This document shows positions 53,220-62,565 of a DNA stretch of 64,000 bases, one piece after another. The notes beneath the pieces are model-generated. The model was not told where the DNA came from, made no database searches, and worked only from the letters and a program-made list of their open reading frames with translations. Numbering within the stretch: position 1 is the stretch's first letter; every line of letters starts with the position of its first letter. The position numbers and the translations under genes are program-made. This DNA comes from Nisaea sp. (GTDB lineage: Bacteria > Pseudomonadota > Alphaproteobacteria > Thalassobaculales > Thalassobaculaceae). Location of the stretch: assembly GCF_017640745.1 (NCBI RefSeq), contig NZ_JAEPQA010000010.1:68546-132545 (forward strand), read 5' to 3'.

Positions 53220-53237
53220 CTGAAACAAAGCTGAAAC
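53220..53237 (+). promoter_or_regulatory. Putative Pho box upstream of btaAB
   Basis: CTGAAAC-AAAG-CTGAAAC, two 7-bp direct repeats with a 4-bp spacer, the 11-bp period of PhoB sites, ~85 bp before btaA. Fits phosphate-starvation control of betaine-lipid synthesis. Confidence 0.5.
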
Positions 53238-53321
53238 ACGAATCCCGTATGAGCTTCACCAAGCATGGACCGGTCCGGCGGCACCCGCCAGGCACCGCGC
53301 CATCCGGGAGAGTTCGCACGC

Positions 53322-54542
53322 ATGTCCGCCAACCCCCTGCTCCAGAACGCCGTCACCGCCGGCAGCGGCCACAAGCTGACCAAGCGCGGCATTCTCGACC
53401 GCATGTTCACCATGGCTTTCAAGGGCTTCGTCTATCCGCAGATCTGGGAGGATCCCGAGGTCGATCTGGAAGCGCTGCGACTGACGCCGGAGAGCCGGGT
53501 CTTCACCATCGCGTCCGGTGGCTGCAACATCCTGAACTACCTGACCGAGCGTCCGGCCAGCATCCAGGCCGTCGATCTCAATCCGGCCCATGTCGCGCTC
53601 ACCCGCCTGAAACTGACCGCGCTCAAGCAGCTGCCCGACCACGAGACCTTCTTCCGCTTCTTCGGCCATGCCGACGAACGCGAAAATAAGCGGGTCTATT
53701 TCCGCGATCTGGCGCCGCATCTGGATGCCGAGACCCGCGCCTACTGGAGCAAGCGCGGGCTGCGCGGCCGGCGCATCGACATGTTCACGCGCAATGTCTA
53801 CGAGTTCGGCCTGCTCGGCCGCTTTATTGGCCTTCTGCACCTGATCGCCCGCCTGCACGGCAAGAACCCGCGCCACATCCTCGAAGCGGAAACCCTGCAG
53901 GAGCAGCGTGCGCTTTTCGACGCCATCATCGGTCCGATCTTCGACAGCCGGATGGTGCGCGCGCTCTGCCGCCTGCCGGTCTCGTTCTATGGTCTCGGCA
54001 TTCCGCCGGCGCAGTTCGAGGCGCTCTCGGCCTCGGCCGGCGGCGACATGGCGGGGCTCATGCGTTCGCGCCTCGAGCGGCTCGCCTGCGACTTCTCGAT
54101 CGACGACAACTATTTCGCCTGGCAGGCCTTCGGACGCGGCTACGATCGGGCGAAGCGCCAGGCCATTCCGCGATACCTCAGCGCCGGCAACTACCAGACG
54201 CTGCGGGAGAATGCAGCAAAGGTCGATGTCGTCCAGGCCTCGATGACCGATTTCCTCGGAGCGCGCAAGGCCGGATGCCTCGACCGTTACATCCTGCTCG
54301 ATGCGCAGGACTGGATGAACGCGGAGCAGCTCTCCGACCTCTGGTCCGAGATCCTGCGCACCTCGGCGCCGGGCGCGCGGGTCATCTTCCGTACCGCCGG
54401 AGAGGAGAGCCCGCTTCCAGGGCGCGTGCCGGGCGAGATCCTCGATCGCTGGGACTACCGGGCGGAAGAGTCGGAAGATCTCTGCCGGCGCGACCGCTCG
54501 TCGATCTATGGAGGCTTCCATCTCTACGTCCGCCGAGACTGA
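53322..54542 (+). CDS. btaA: BtaA, S-adenosylmethionine:diacylglycerol 3-amino-3-carboxypropyl transferase (DUF3419)
   Basis: 406 residues. Transfers the 3-amino-3-carboxypropyl group of SAM to diacylglycerol, the first step in making the phosphorus-free betaine lipid DGTS. Family marks: 'YPQIWEDPEVDLEAL', SAM-binding 'TIASGGCNILNYL', 'AVDLNPAHVALTRLKL', and C-terminal 'DRYILLDAQDWM'. GGGAGAG precedes ATG 53322. Its 3' end overlaps the btaB start by 35 bp. A Pho-box-like repeat lies upstream. Confidence 0.94.
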   Translation: MSANPLLQNAVTAGSGHKLTKRGILDRMFTMAFKGFVYPQIWEDPEVDLEALRLTPESRVFTIASGGCNILNYLTERPASIQAVDLNPAHVALTRLKLTALKQLPDHETFFRFFGHADERENKRVYFRDLAPHLDAETRAYWSKRGLRGRRIDMFTRNVYEFGLLGRFIGLLHLIARLHGKNPRHILEAETLQEQRALFDAIIGPIFDSRMVRALCRLPVSFYGLGIPPAQFEALSASAGGDMAGLMRSRLERLACDFSIDDNYFAWQAFGRGYDRAKRQAIPRYLSAGNYQTLRENAAKVDVVQASMTDFLGARKAGCLDRYILLDAQDWMNAEQLSDLWSEILRTSAPGARVIFRTAGEESPLPGRVPGEILDRWDYRAEESEDLCRRDRSSIYGGFHLYVRRD

Positions 54543-55212
54543 TCCTCTGTCGGAGGATGCCGGTGAGAAGATGGACCGGATTTATCGGGTCCAGCGGCAC
54601 TTCTACGACCTCACGCGGAAATATTACCTGCTGGGCCGCGACCGGCTGATCCGGGACCTGAACGCGGCGCCCGGAGAGTCGGTCTGCGAGATCGGCTGCG
54701 GCACGGCGCGCAATCTCGCGAAGCTGGCGCGGCGCTATCCTGACTGCCGCTATTTCGGCATCGACGCTTCAGCCGAGATGCTGGAAACCGCGGAAGCCTC
54801 CTTGCGCCGGATGGGACTAGAGGACCGGATCCGCCTCGGCCTCGCCTTTGCCGAGCGGTTCGACCCCGGCGAGACGTTCGATGAGCCGGACGGGTTCGAT
54901 CATATCGTCTTCTCCTATTCGCTCTCGATGATCCCGCCGTGGCGCGCCGCGCTCGACCGCGCGGTGACCCTGCTCCGTCCGGGCGGCACTTTGCATATCG
55001 TCGATTTCGGGGATCAACGCGGCATGCCCGCCTGGTTCCGCCACCTGCTCTTCACCTGGCTGGCCTGGTTCCATGTCGAGCATCGGCCAGGCATACGGAT
55101 CTGGGTCGAAGAGAAGAACGCCGCGGGAGATATGGAGGTCTCGGTAAGCGCTCTCGCCGGTCATTATGCCGAATTGTTCAGACTGGCGCGCACCGACCGG
55201 CCGTCCCTCTGA
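54508..55212 (+). CDS. btaB: BtaB, diacylglyceryl-homoserine N-methyltransferase
   Basis: 234 residues. Class I methyltransferase that adds three methyl groups to the BtaA product to give DGTS. Opens with the BtaB-type 'MDRIYRVQRHFYDLTRKYYL' region and 'LGRDRLI', then SAM motif I 'VCEIGCGTARN' and 'FGIDASAEML'. ATG 54508 lies inside btaA and implies coupled translation; ATG 54571 (213 residues, starting at MDRIYRV) is an equally reasonable start by family alignment. Confidence 0.92.
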   Translation: MEASISTSAETDPLSEDAGEKMDRIYRVQRHFYDLTRKYYLLGRDRLIRDLNAAPGESVCEIGCGTARNLAKLARRYPDCRYFGIDASAEMLETAEASLRRMGLEDRIRLGLAFAERFDPGETFDEPDGFDHIVFSYSLSMIPPWRAALDRAVTLLRPGGTLHIVDFGDQRGMPAWFRHLLFTWLAWFHVEHRPGIRIWVEEKNAAGDMEVSVSALAGHYAELFRLARTDRPSL

Positions 55213-55223
55213 AGGAGGGACGG
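55201..55223 (+). terminator. Terminator of btaAB
   Basis: Perfect 9-bp stem CCGTCCCTC / GAGGGACGG; the loop includes the btaB stop codon. Followed by a short AT-rich stretch and the convergent regulator gene. Confidence 0.55.
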
Positions 55224-55227
55224 AGAT

Positions 55228-55593
55228 TTACGGAAACATCCGCGCGATCATCTCAATTAGCGCGGGAAGTTCGACCGGCTTCCGGATCACTTCGTGAGCC
55301 CCGATCAAACGGGCGTATTCCAGGATTTGCGCATTACCGAGCGAACCGCCGGTTGACATGGCGATGATCCGCACCTCGGGATGAAGCGACCGGATCTCCC
55401 GGATCGTCTCGATCCCCTCCTTGCCCGGCATGATGATGTCGGAGATCACCAGGTCGAACGTCGCCTCCGCCATCAAAGCGAGCGCGGAATTTCCTTCCTC
55501 GGCGGTCTGCACCTCGTGGCCTTGCTCGCGCAGAATTCCCGCAAGGAGATCACGCAGAGATTTGTCATCGTCAATGACCAGAATTGAAGTCAT
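55228..55593 (-). CDS. Single-domain CheY-like response regulator
   Basis: 121 residues, receiver domain only. Acidic pocket 'VIDDD' at the N-terminus, phospho-acceptor Asp in 'LVISDIIMPGKEG' near residue 52, conserved Thr/Ser switch ('IAMSTGG') and Lys in 'EVIRKPVE'. Works by protein-protein contact. No histidine kinase nearby. Orientation against btaB. Confidence 0.93.
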   Translation of the reverse strand: MTSILVIDDDKSLRDLLAGILREQGHEVQTAEEGNSALALMAEATFDLVISDIIMPGKEGIETIREIRSLHPEVRIIAMSTGGSLGNAQILEYARLIGAHEVIRKPVELPALIEMIARMFP

Positions 55594-55707
55594 TCAGAGA
55601 ATGCTCCCGTCTTGAGGCGCCCGTCCCGGATCGCCCCGGATGCGCCCACCAGACTACCAACGAACCGGATGACGGTTAACGTCAAAGAACCGCAAACGGA
55701 GCTCGAT

Positions 55708-56292
55708 CTACACGGGAAGAGTCTCTTCAACAACCGCCCCTGTTTCAAGCGTAACATAGATATGTTTCTGATATTCAGGCAAAAATCGCTCGCCATCCAC
55801 CTCCAGGCGGGGGATTTCCGCAGTCGCCCCGATAACGCTCTGGACGGTTCGTCCATCTTCGGAGAGCGGCAGCAGAAGCCGCTCCCCGTGAATCGGATTG
55901 GCGGTCTCGGCGTAGAGCCTCCCGTAGATGTAAAGCACGGCCGGGAGATCGACGACATTTCGGTAATAGCGATGGACCCTCGGGTAATAGTCCGGGTCGG
56001 TATTGTCATCGAGATAATGCTTTGAGAGCTTGTGCCCGAACCTTTTGGCGACTTTCTCTCCGGTCAAACGGTAGCGGAATCTGTCGCTCTCGGGTTCGTA
56101 GTCGCAAAGCCAGATCCGCGGCAGAATGGATCCGAACTCCACCGGATCGATCTGCCGCCGGCTTGGCATCAGGAGCTGGCCCTTGATCGTCCGCCAATGA
56201 TGCAGCAGGACCTGAAGGGTCTGCGTCCGCATACGTCCGGAGATCGCATCGAGTTCAGTTCCGACCTGCGAACCCGAGTCACCGTAAGTCAT
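55708..56292 (-). CDS. Stand-alone PAS protein (PAS_5 type), copy 2
   Basis: 194 residues. 'LHHWRTIKGQLLMPSRRQID' region then 'FRYRLTGEKVAKRFGHKL', a YR.T pattern shared with the other three, and C-terminal 'RLLLPLSEDGRTVQSVIGA'. Possible binder of a small ligand or protein; no output domain. Upstream CheY gene on the same strand could be a partner. ATG 56292 has a distant GGAG; ATG 56232 is possible. Confidence 0.83.
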   Translation of the reverse strand: MTYGDSGSQVGTELDAISGRMRTQTLQVLLHHWRTIKGQLLMPSRRQIDPVEFGSILPRIWLCDYEPESDRFRYRLTGEKVAKRFGHKLSKHYLDDNTDPDYYPRVHRYYRNVVDLPAVLYIYGRLYAETANPIHGERLLLPLSEDGRTVQSVIGATAEIPRLEVDGERFLPEYQKHIYVTLETGAVVEETLPV

Positions 56293-56472
56293 CGAACGGC
56301 AGCGCTCCTTTGGGACATATCCTTCGCCGACCGGCGATCGGTGGGTCGGGCAGTCCGGTCAACCCAACCGTTCTGGTCCTAACACGGACGGTCTCCCGCC
56401 ACCAGAAGACGCTTCAGAAATAAACGCTGAATTTACCCGCACCCAGGAGACCCCGCCCTGGAATATCGTCGA

Positions 56473-57357
56473 CTAGCGGTTGAACTGGATCGAGCACCAG
56501 TCTTCCCAGAGCTTCGCCAGGGCGGCGTAATCCTGGCTGCCCATCCCTTTCGCCTCTGCGATCTCGTAGGGCGTGTGAGACGCCAGCGTGGCGAACAGAG
56601 GCACGCCGAGCTGCTGCGCCGTCTCGAGCGCGAGCACGGAGTCCTTGCGGGCATTGGTCACGGACATCCCGGCCTGATAGTTGCCGTCCCGCATCCGCTC
56701 GCCAACCCGATGCACCAGCGGGCGCAGCAGCCCTTCCTCGCGGTTGAGGATCTGGACGAGCGTTTCCGACGGGACGTCAAGCTTCCGCGCCATGGCGAAG
56801 GCTTCAATCAGAACAACCATGACGGCATGCATGACGCCATTGTTAACGACCTTGGTGCCCATTCCCGCGCCGACCGGACCGAGATCGAAGATCTGCGCGG
56901 CGATCGACTGCAGCAAAGGCCGCGCCGACGCCTTGCTCTCTTCGCTTCCGCCGAGAAAAAAGGTGATCTCGCCTGCGGCCATGCTGGCGACGCCACCGGC
57001 GATCGCCGCATCCACAAAGGCAATCCCGGCGCTCTCGCACAGCGCCGCGCACCGTTTCGCGGTATCTGGCGTAACCGTACTGGTCTCGACAATCAGCGAC
57101 GGCTTATCCGACCAACCGCAGATCGTCTCAACAACCTCCAGAGACGCTTCGGGTTTCGGGAGCGACAGTACGATCTGCGAGGGTGTCGGAGTGGAGAGCC
57201 CGGAAAGCTGCTCCACGACTTCCACACCGTCCTTCGCCGCGAGTTGCCGGCGTTCGGGCGAGCGGTCGAACCCCGCAACCGGCCCATGCCGCAACAATGC
57301 CGTCGCAACCGCGAGTCCGGCGTTTCCAAGCCCAACCAAACCAATCTTCTCTGCCAT
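56473..57357 (-). CDS. 3-hydroxyisobutyrate dehydrogenase-family NAD(P) oxidoreductase
   Basis: 294 residues. N-terminal Rossmann 'IGLVGLGNAGLAVA' (G9-x-G-x-A-G), 'FVDAAIAGGVASMAAGE' (substrate loop with the DAPVSGG-type motif altered to DAAIAGG) and catalytic Lys K169 in 'GMGTKVVNNGVMHA'. Oxidises 3-hydroxy acids such as tartronate semialdehyde, 3-hydroxyisobutyrate or 2-hydroxy-3-oxopropionate. GGGGGGAAACG before the ATG. Monocistronic. Confidence 0.9.
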   Translation of the reverse strand: MAEKIGLVGLGNAGLAVATALLRHGPVAGFDRSPERRQLAAKDGVEVVEQLSGLSTPTPSQIVLSLPKPEASLEVVETICGWSDKPSLIVETSTVTPDTAKRCAALCESAGIAFVDAAIAGGVASMAAGEITFFLGGSEESKASARPLLQSIAAQIFDLGPVGAGMGTKVVNNGVMHAVMVVLIEAFAMARKLDVPSETLVQILNREEGLLRPLVHRVGERMRDGNYQAGMSVTNARKDSVLALETAQQLGVPLFATLASHTPYEIAEAKGMGSQDYAALAKLWEDWCSIQFNR

Positions 57358-57443
57358 CGTTTCCCCCCTTCATTCGATGTTTCGAGGAGGGTAGCGGAGC
57401 TATCGGTCAGAGGCGAGGTGCGGAACCTTGCCGATCCGGCATT

Positions 57444-57917
57444 TCACTCAAGCACGCGCGGCCAGTTCCGGTCTCCAGCCTGGATGTTTTCCGGAATGCT
57501 CTGTTCCCAGCGCTTCTGAATGTCGGAATTGTAGTTCAGGTAGAGCTTCCCGTTCACGATCTTCCAGTTCTCGGGGTCGCCCTTCGCCGTGCTTCCCTGC
57601 GCCACGGCCCAGGCGCAATAGCCACCATATTGCGGAGCATAACGCTCCGGACCCTGTCTGAATGCATCGCGATTCCCGGCCGAGGCGAAGCGCCATTCCG
57701 CGCCTTTGTAAGTCAGCGTGAAATCGGCCGAACCTTTGACCGGACCACCCGGGGAGAAATAGCTCACCGGGTCGTATCCCCCCACCGCGACGTTGGAGAG
57801 GAGACCGGTATAGACCGGGTCCTCCGCGGCGAGAGACGGCACCGGCCCCAGCGAAAACCCTCCCGCAAGCACACAGGCCGCAAGGATAGCAGGGCGGAAT
57901 CCGGGAAGGCGCGACAT
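57444..57917 (-). CDS. YHS domain-containing exported protein
   Basis: 157 residues. Signal peptide to ~residue 31 ('PSLAAEDP'), then the YHS domain: 'AVGGYDPVSYFSPGGPVKGS', 'EWRFASAGNRDAFRQGPERY', 'APQYGGYCAWAVAQG'. YHS domains are small possibly metal-binding modules in copper and heavy-metal handling proteins. 'NWKIVNGKLYLNYN' tail is typical of the exported subgroup. GGAGGACGG before the ATG. Confidence 0.92.
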   Translation of the reverse strand: MSRLPGFRPAILAACVLAGGFSLGPVPSLAAEDPVYTGLLSNVAVGGYDPVSYFSPGGPVKGSADFTLTYKGAEWRFASAGNRDAFRQGPERYAPQYGGYCAWAVAQGSTAKGDPENWKIVNGKLYLNYNSDIQKRWEQSIPENIQAGDRNWPRVLE

Positions 57918-58145
57918 GGCCGTCCTCCAATCTTGCAGTGATTGAACTCGGTTCGACAGCGCTGAATGTGTGACAGGGCTCCTTCAACACCAAGTCACAT
58001 TGGCGCGACGCCTCCGTGGGCTCGGTTCCGCCGCGTGAATACATTGCGGCGCGAACGGATCGAAATATCGCTCAGATTGAATCAGAATAGCGTTCAGATT
58101 TTGCTGACGACAGAAACGTGCAGAAGCACGACGCGCCGAGGGCAT

Positions 58146-58655
58146 ATGACGGGACAAGAACAAATCAGTGATTTCTCTGCCGGGGATCTGAGCAACGACG
58201 CCCAGAAAGCGATGTACGAGTACTGGCTGCAAGCTCGGGGCAATGGTCAGCTCCCTCCGAAAACCGCACTCGACCCGGTTGAGTTTCCCCGCGACGCGCT
58301 CCCTGTTCTGGCCGTCGTCGAACCGGTCGGCGAAGACGATTTCAGGGTGCGGATCACGGGAACGGGAATCCGTGCCGCGACAGGACGCGATTTCACCGGA
58401 AAGAAGGTCAGTCAGATCGCGGGCGCCGACGCCGCCCGCGAACGCATGATCAAGTGCCGGGATCACGGCGCAGCCTATTTTGTCGGCGGATCCGCCGACT
58501 GGTCACAAAAACCCGACAAGTTCTTTACCGCGCTGGCACTCCCATTCGGAACGCCGAGCCGGGTCGAGCGCATCCTGCTGGTCTTCAACTTCACGAACCA
58601 TATGCCGGCGGAAAGCAAGCCACAGCCTGCTTTGTTGCGATCCGACATCCCCTGA
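58146..58655 (+). CDS. Stand-alone PAS protein (PAS_5 type), copy 3
   Basis: 169 residues. Carries 'YEYWLQARGNGQLPPKTALDP' region, 'FPRDALPVLAVVEPVGEDDFR', 'VRITGTGIRAATGRDFTGKK' and 'ALALPFGTPSRVERILLVF', the same order of motifs as the other three. No output domain. ATG 58146 follows GAGG by four bases. Confidence 0.83.
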   Translation: MTGQEQISDFSAGDLSNDAQKAMYEYWLQARGNGQLPPKTALDPVEFPRDALPVLAVVEPVGEDDFRVRITGTGIRAATGRDFTGKKVSQIAGADAARERMIKCRDHGAAYFVGGSADWSQKPDKFFTALALPFGTPSRVERILLVFNFTNHMPAESKPQPALLRSDIP

Positions 58656-58658
58656 GAC

Positions 58659-58690
58659 GGAAATGCCGCCGGTCACCCGGCGGCATTTCC
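58659..58690. terminator. Bidirectional terminator between PAS copy 3 and MBL gene
   Basis: Perfect 13-bp stem GGAAATGCCGCCG / CGGCGGCATTTCC with a six-base loop between convergent genes. Confidence 0.8.
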
Positions 58691-58713
58691 TGTAGCGATC
58701 TTCCGGCTCCGGT

Positions 58714-59685
58714 CTAGCAACCGGAGACGCACTTGCCGGTACCATCGAACCCAAGGGTCTTGCCGCTCAGCGGCAGGTAGGCCGGCGCCTTCAGAGCCTT
58801 CATGAAGGCCTCGGTCTTGGTGCCCGCGATGACCTTGCCGTCCTTGGTCCCGATCTCGTTCGCGTGCGACGGGATGACAGAAACCGGCTTGATCAGCTCG
58901 TTCAGGACGAAAGCCGCCTCACTCGGTCCGGTCGTGAAAGTGTCGCCGATATTCATGACGACCAGCTCCGCACCGTATTGTTCGCCGACAACCGTGCGCT
59001 GTTCGGCGGTCACGCCGGTGTCACCGGAGAGATAGGCGACCAGCCCGTTGCTGAAGGTCAGCACGTAACCCGTCGGCGGCCCCGCATAGGCCGTCAGGCC
59101 GGCGGACGAGAGCAGCTTGCCGAGTTCGCCTTCGATGAAGGCACCGTTGACGCCGTTCGAATGCGCGGCAGGAACGGTCGTGACGGTGACGCCGCCGACC
59201 TTGCGCGACGCACCGAAGCGGACCAGCTGCGATTTCTTCGAATCGCCGCCCAGCGCTTTCAGCTTGTTGGCAAAGAAGCTCGGCATCTCGCTTCCGGTGA
59301 CGATGAGCGCCGATTTCTCGAGCGCGATATTCACGGTGTTGGTGTTCGGCGCAGCGACCGTGCCCATCATCGGCGCGCCGCATTCGCCAGCATTGACCGC
59401 ATCGATATGGCGGTCGCCGACATGATCGCCGTGCATGTGGCTCACCAGCAGCGCATCGACCTTGCCGAGCCGCGGATCCCCGGCCCCCGCGACAGTGCGG
59501 CCGGCATCATAGAGAATTCGCGTGCCATCGGGATCCTCGAACATCATGGCCCTGTCGAAGCGGCAAAATTCCCCGTCATGGCTGCCGAGTGGCGTCACTT
59601 TCACCTCCTGGGCAGCGGCCGAAGCCGCGGCCAGCCCCAGCAGGCCAAATGCAAAGCCTGCGAAACGCAGTGATTTGAGAACCAT
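58714..59685 (-). CDS. Exported metallo-beta-lactamase-fold hydrolase
   Basis: 323 residues with a signal peptide (cleavage near 'ASAAAQ', residue ~26). Zinc motif 'SHMHGDHVGD' at 82-91 (H83, H85, D87, H88), further ligands 'PAAHSNG' His, 'LSGDTGV' Asp and 'IPSHANE' His, giving a complete dinuclear site. Periplasmic hydrolase of unknown substrate (UlaG/ RomA-like layout). ATG 59685 is set by GGAGGGAG. Confidence 0.9.
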   Translation of the reverse strand: MVLKSLRFAGFAFGLLGLAAASAAAQEVKVTPLGSHDGEFCRFDRAMMFEDPDGTRILYDAGRTVAGAGDPRLGKVDALLVSHMHGDHVGDRHIDAVNAGECGAPMMGTVAAPNTNTVNIALEKSALIVTGSEMPSFFANKLKALGGDSKKSQLVRFGASRKVGGVTVTTVPAAHSNGVNGAFIEGELGKLLSSAGLTAYAGPPTGYVLTFSNGLVAYLSGDTGVTAEQRTVVGEQYGAELVVMNIGDTFTTGPSEAAFVLNELIKPVSVIPSHANEIGTKDGKVIAGTKTEAFMKALKAPAYLPLSGKTLGFDGTGKCVSGC

Positions 59686-59984
59686 CGCTCCCTCCTCCAA
59701 AGATGCTTGGAATAACGTGAAGCCCCCCGCCCGGGCCGGTACGGACTTTCCTCACGCCTTCACTCAACCAGCTCACGGCAAGGATGAATACGGCCCTTTC
59801 CACTGTCTGAAATTCAAAGGCGATTTTACCCGGGGCTATTTCAGCCAGACATGGCAACGGGATCGTGCGGACAGGGGGCGGTTCCGAAATGCAGATGCAC
59901 TGGCGCCAACTCGCTTGCCGTGGCAACGCCCGGACCTACTTGCTTTGAGCTGCAGTTCGAAAGGCAGCGCGCGGAGCGCATTGC

Positions 59985-60368
59985 ATGGAAGCGATCGAGA
60001 ACGCCGCCATCATTTCCGTTGGACGGGCAAGCGGGTTCGCCGCGCTTGCGATCGTCTGCATCGTCATGAGCCTCAGCTATGAGCCGGCAGTCGCAGCGCG
60101 GGCCGGATGTATCCTCTGCCTGATCGCAGCGGCTGTCCTGTTTCACTATGCCCTGAGGGCACCAACCCGTCCCTATCGCAAGACCGAGCTCTGGATCATT
60201 CTGGCAAAAGAAGACCGGCCGCCGAAGAGGATCGCCCAACGTGTCATTGGCAAGATCCTCTATCGGACCTACAGGAGGTTTGCGGAATACTCGATGGTCT
60301 CCGCCCTGATATTCCTTATCCTGGCAATCATCTTCGGTTTCTTCCCAGAACTTCGCCTCGGAGATTGA
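59985..60368 (+). CDS. Small three-helix membrane protein, unknown
   Basis: 127 residues. Hydrophobic segments ~18-35, 40-57 and 103-121 with a basic cytoplasmic loop ('RPYRKTELWIILAKEDRPPK' region) between the second and third. No known family seen. Has CGGAG eight bases before the ATG. Convergent with the aminotransferase gene. Confidence 0.65.
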   Translation: MEAIENAAIISVGRASGFAALAIVCIVMSLSYEPAVAARAGCILCLIAAAVLFHYALRAPTRPYRKTELWIILAKEDRPPKRIAQRVIGKILYRTYRRFAEYSMVSALIFLILAIIFGFFPELRLGD

Positions 60369-60395
60369 GCCCGAGGCGGGAGCGGAAGCGCCGAC

Positions 60396-61619
60396 CTAGC
60401 GGTTCGCCACCGTCTTAGGCACGCCGAACTGCTCTCGGCAGACCTCGGCAAGTGCGGCCACGCCTTTTCGGATCGTCTCGATCGGCGGATTGGCATAGCA
60501 GATCCTGAGCGCGCGTTTGGCATCCGGTCCCTCGATGGACCATTCGGCGCCTGGATTGATCTCGATGCCGTGCTTCGCCGCCTCCCGGGCGAGCAAGGAG
60601 GTATCGACCTCGGCCGGAAGCTTCACCCAGAGGAAGATCCCGCCCGGCGGACGCTCGAACTCGGCGGCGGTGCCGAAACTGGCCTCGACCGCCTCGACCA
60701 GCGCATCGCATTTCGCCTTGAGGGTCTTGTTGAGGGCCCCGACATGTTTCACGAAATGCTCCCGGCAATATTCGGCGAGGACCATCTGCTCCAATGCGCC
60801 TGAACCGGCATCGGTCTTCAGCGGCAGCATACGCGCCATGAATGCCCAGGGCGCGACCACGAAGCCGACCCGGAGAGCCGGCGCGATGGATTTCGAGAAG
60901 GAACCGACGAATATGACCCGGCCGCTGTCGTCCAGAGCATGCATCGCCGGCGGACGCTCCCCGCTCCAGATGAGATCCGAATAGCATTCGTCCTCGACCA
61001 CCGGGACATCGTACTCGGCCGCGAGTCGCAGGAGTTCCTGACGCCGTTCCAGAGGCATAATCGAGGCGGTCGGGTTCTGCACCGTCGGGATGGTGTAAAT
61101 GAATTTCGGCTTGCGGCCCTCGGCGGTGAGCGTCTTCAGTGCCGACGCCAGCTCGTCCATCCGCATGCCGTGCTCGTCGAGGCCGATCCCGACCGCCGTC
61201 ACGCCGAGACGCTGGAAGCGGGTCAGGGTTCCGCCATAGGTCGCGGCCTCGATCAGAACGGTATCGCCTGGCGCGAGCAGCACGGCGTTGATCAGGTCAA
61301 GCCCCTGCAGCGACCCGGAAGTCATGAGCACGTCGTCCGCACTGCAGGTCATCCCGGCATCGCGACCAAGCTTTTCGGCGACGAACTCCCGTAGCGGCCT
61401 GTAACCCTGCGGGCCGCTCTCGAGATTATAGGTCGCCAGCGTACTGCCTTCCCGCTCCAGCACCCGCGTCACGGCAGCGATCAGATCCGCCGTGGGTATG
61501 TTTTCCGGCGCATTGTGTCCGCCGACGAAATTGAACTTCGGAAAACCGTTCCACCGTCCGGCCGGCGCAGGAAGGCCCTGACGCACCACTTTCTCGAAAT
61601 CGAACTGAGGCGATGTCAT
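60396..61619 (-). CDS. PLP-dependent aminotransferase, MocR/LysN-type class I
   Basis: 407 residues without an HTH domain. 'TYNLESGPQGYRPLREFVA' and 'VLMTSGSLQGLDLINAVLL' open the domain, Schiff-base Lys in 'FVGSFSKSIAPALRVGF', and 'RICYANPP' with the substrate Arg near the C-terminus. Resembles 2-aminoadipate transaminase and similar broad-range enzymes. Start ATG 61619 set by GGAGGGGGAG; the longer frame to 61682 is not supported. Confidence 0.9.
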   Translation of the reverse strand: MTSPQFDFEKVVRQGLPAPAGRWNGFPKFNFVGGHNAPENIPTADLIAAVTRVLEREGSTLATYNLESGPQGYRPLREFVAEKLGRDAGMTCSADDVLMTSGSLQGLDLINAVLLAPGDTVLIEAATYGGTLTRFQRLGVTAVGIGLDEHGMRMDELASALKTLTAEGRKPKFIYTIPTVQNPTASIMPLERRQELLRLAAEYDVPVVEDECYSDLIWSGERPPAMHALDDSGRVIFVGSFSKSIAPALRVGFVVAPWAFMARMLPLKTDAGSGALEQMVLAEYCREHFVKHVGALNKTLKAKCDALVEAVEASFGTAAEFERPPGGIFLWVKLPAEVDTSLLAREAAKHGIEINPGAEWSIEGPDAKRALRICYANPPIETIRKGVAALAEVCREQFGVPKTVANR

Positions 61620-61710
61620 CGCACTCTCCCCCTCCCATGATGTGATCCGCAGACAAGCGTGACCGCGATAGCGCGCACTCACAAGCGCGCGTCCGGCACG
61701 GCAATGTTGA

Positions 61711-62565
61711 TCAGGAGGTTTGAAGTTTCTGCAGGTAGGTCTGCCCGAGACGCTCGCCGACCATGGCGTCGCGAACGAGGAGTGCGCGCAGGGCGAGATC
61801 GAAGGAGCTGAAGATGTCGTGCAGGATCAGCGCAAGCTTCAGCAGCTTTTCAGGCGCCAGCTCTCCGAAACGGGTGAAATCGCGCACAAAGACGGCATCC
61901 GCCCACATCAGCTGGCTAAGACCGGCATAGGGATCGTTGTTGACGACCAGCGGCTTGATCGTCCGGCTGGTCGGTTCGACGAAACGATGCAGCACGAAGC
62001 CGTGCTCACGTAGAAACAGATCCACGTCGGTGAAGAGCGGCTGGCCTTCGTACATTTCAAGAAACTCGACCTCGGACTGAATCACGAGACAGTCCGCGAG
62101 CTTTTTCGTGCCGTTCCGGAAGACCTCAAGCTCGCCTCCCTGGATATCGATCTTCAGGAAATCGAGGTCGGAGATTTCCGCAACATCGTCCAGCCGGACA
62201 GTCTCAATCTCTTCCCGGCCGATAACCTTGCCCCATTGGTCGAACCCGTGGAACGCGCCCAGAACGGCCATATTGGGTTCCAGCAGCGACGTCATTCCAG
62301 ACGCCTGGCACAACCTCAGGGTCTGGACGCTTCCGTCATAGACCGCATGCTGAAGATAGGTCTCGTTGGGACCCTTCCGGGACTGCAGAACCGTGAGCGC
62401 CTCGGGATTCGGTTCGAAGCCGACAAGGCGGACATTGCCGCGCTTCAGCAGGCCATCATAGGGAGGCAACCCGCTGCCCCCATAAGGATTGGCGCCGACA
62501 TCAACGACGTTGATCGTCGTATCGATCCCAAGCATCTCGATCAGCGACGGTGTTCCCTGGCTCAT
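61711..62565 (-). CDS. FkbM family methyltransferase
   Basis: 284 residues. SAM motif 'INVVDVGANPYGGSGLPPY' near the N-terminus, 'RLVGFEPNPEALTVL' (acidic end of beta-2) and 'LDFLKIDIQGGELEVFRNG' (the FkbM hallmark K-I-D-I/V-Q/E-G). Methylates a sugar, lipid or natural-product hydroxyl; target unknown. AAAGGAAAAGC before ATG 62565. Confidence 0.9.
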   Translation of the reverse strand: MSQGTPSLIEMLGIDTTINVVDVGANPYGGSGLPPYDGLLKRGNVRLVGFEPNPEALTVLQSRKGPNETYLQHAVYDGSVQTLRLCQASGMTSLLEPNMAVLGAFHGFDQWGKVIGREEIETVRLDDVAEISDLDFLKIDIQGGELEVFRNGTKKLADCLVIQSEVEFLEMYEGQPLFTDVDLFLREHGFVLHRFVEPTSRTIKPLVVNNDPYAGLSQLMWADAVFVRDFTRFGELAPEKLLKLALILHDIFSSFDLALRALLVRDAMVGERLGQTYLQKLQTS

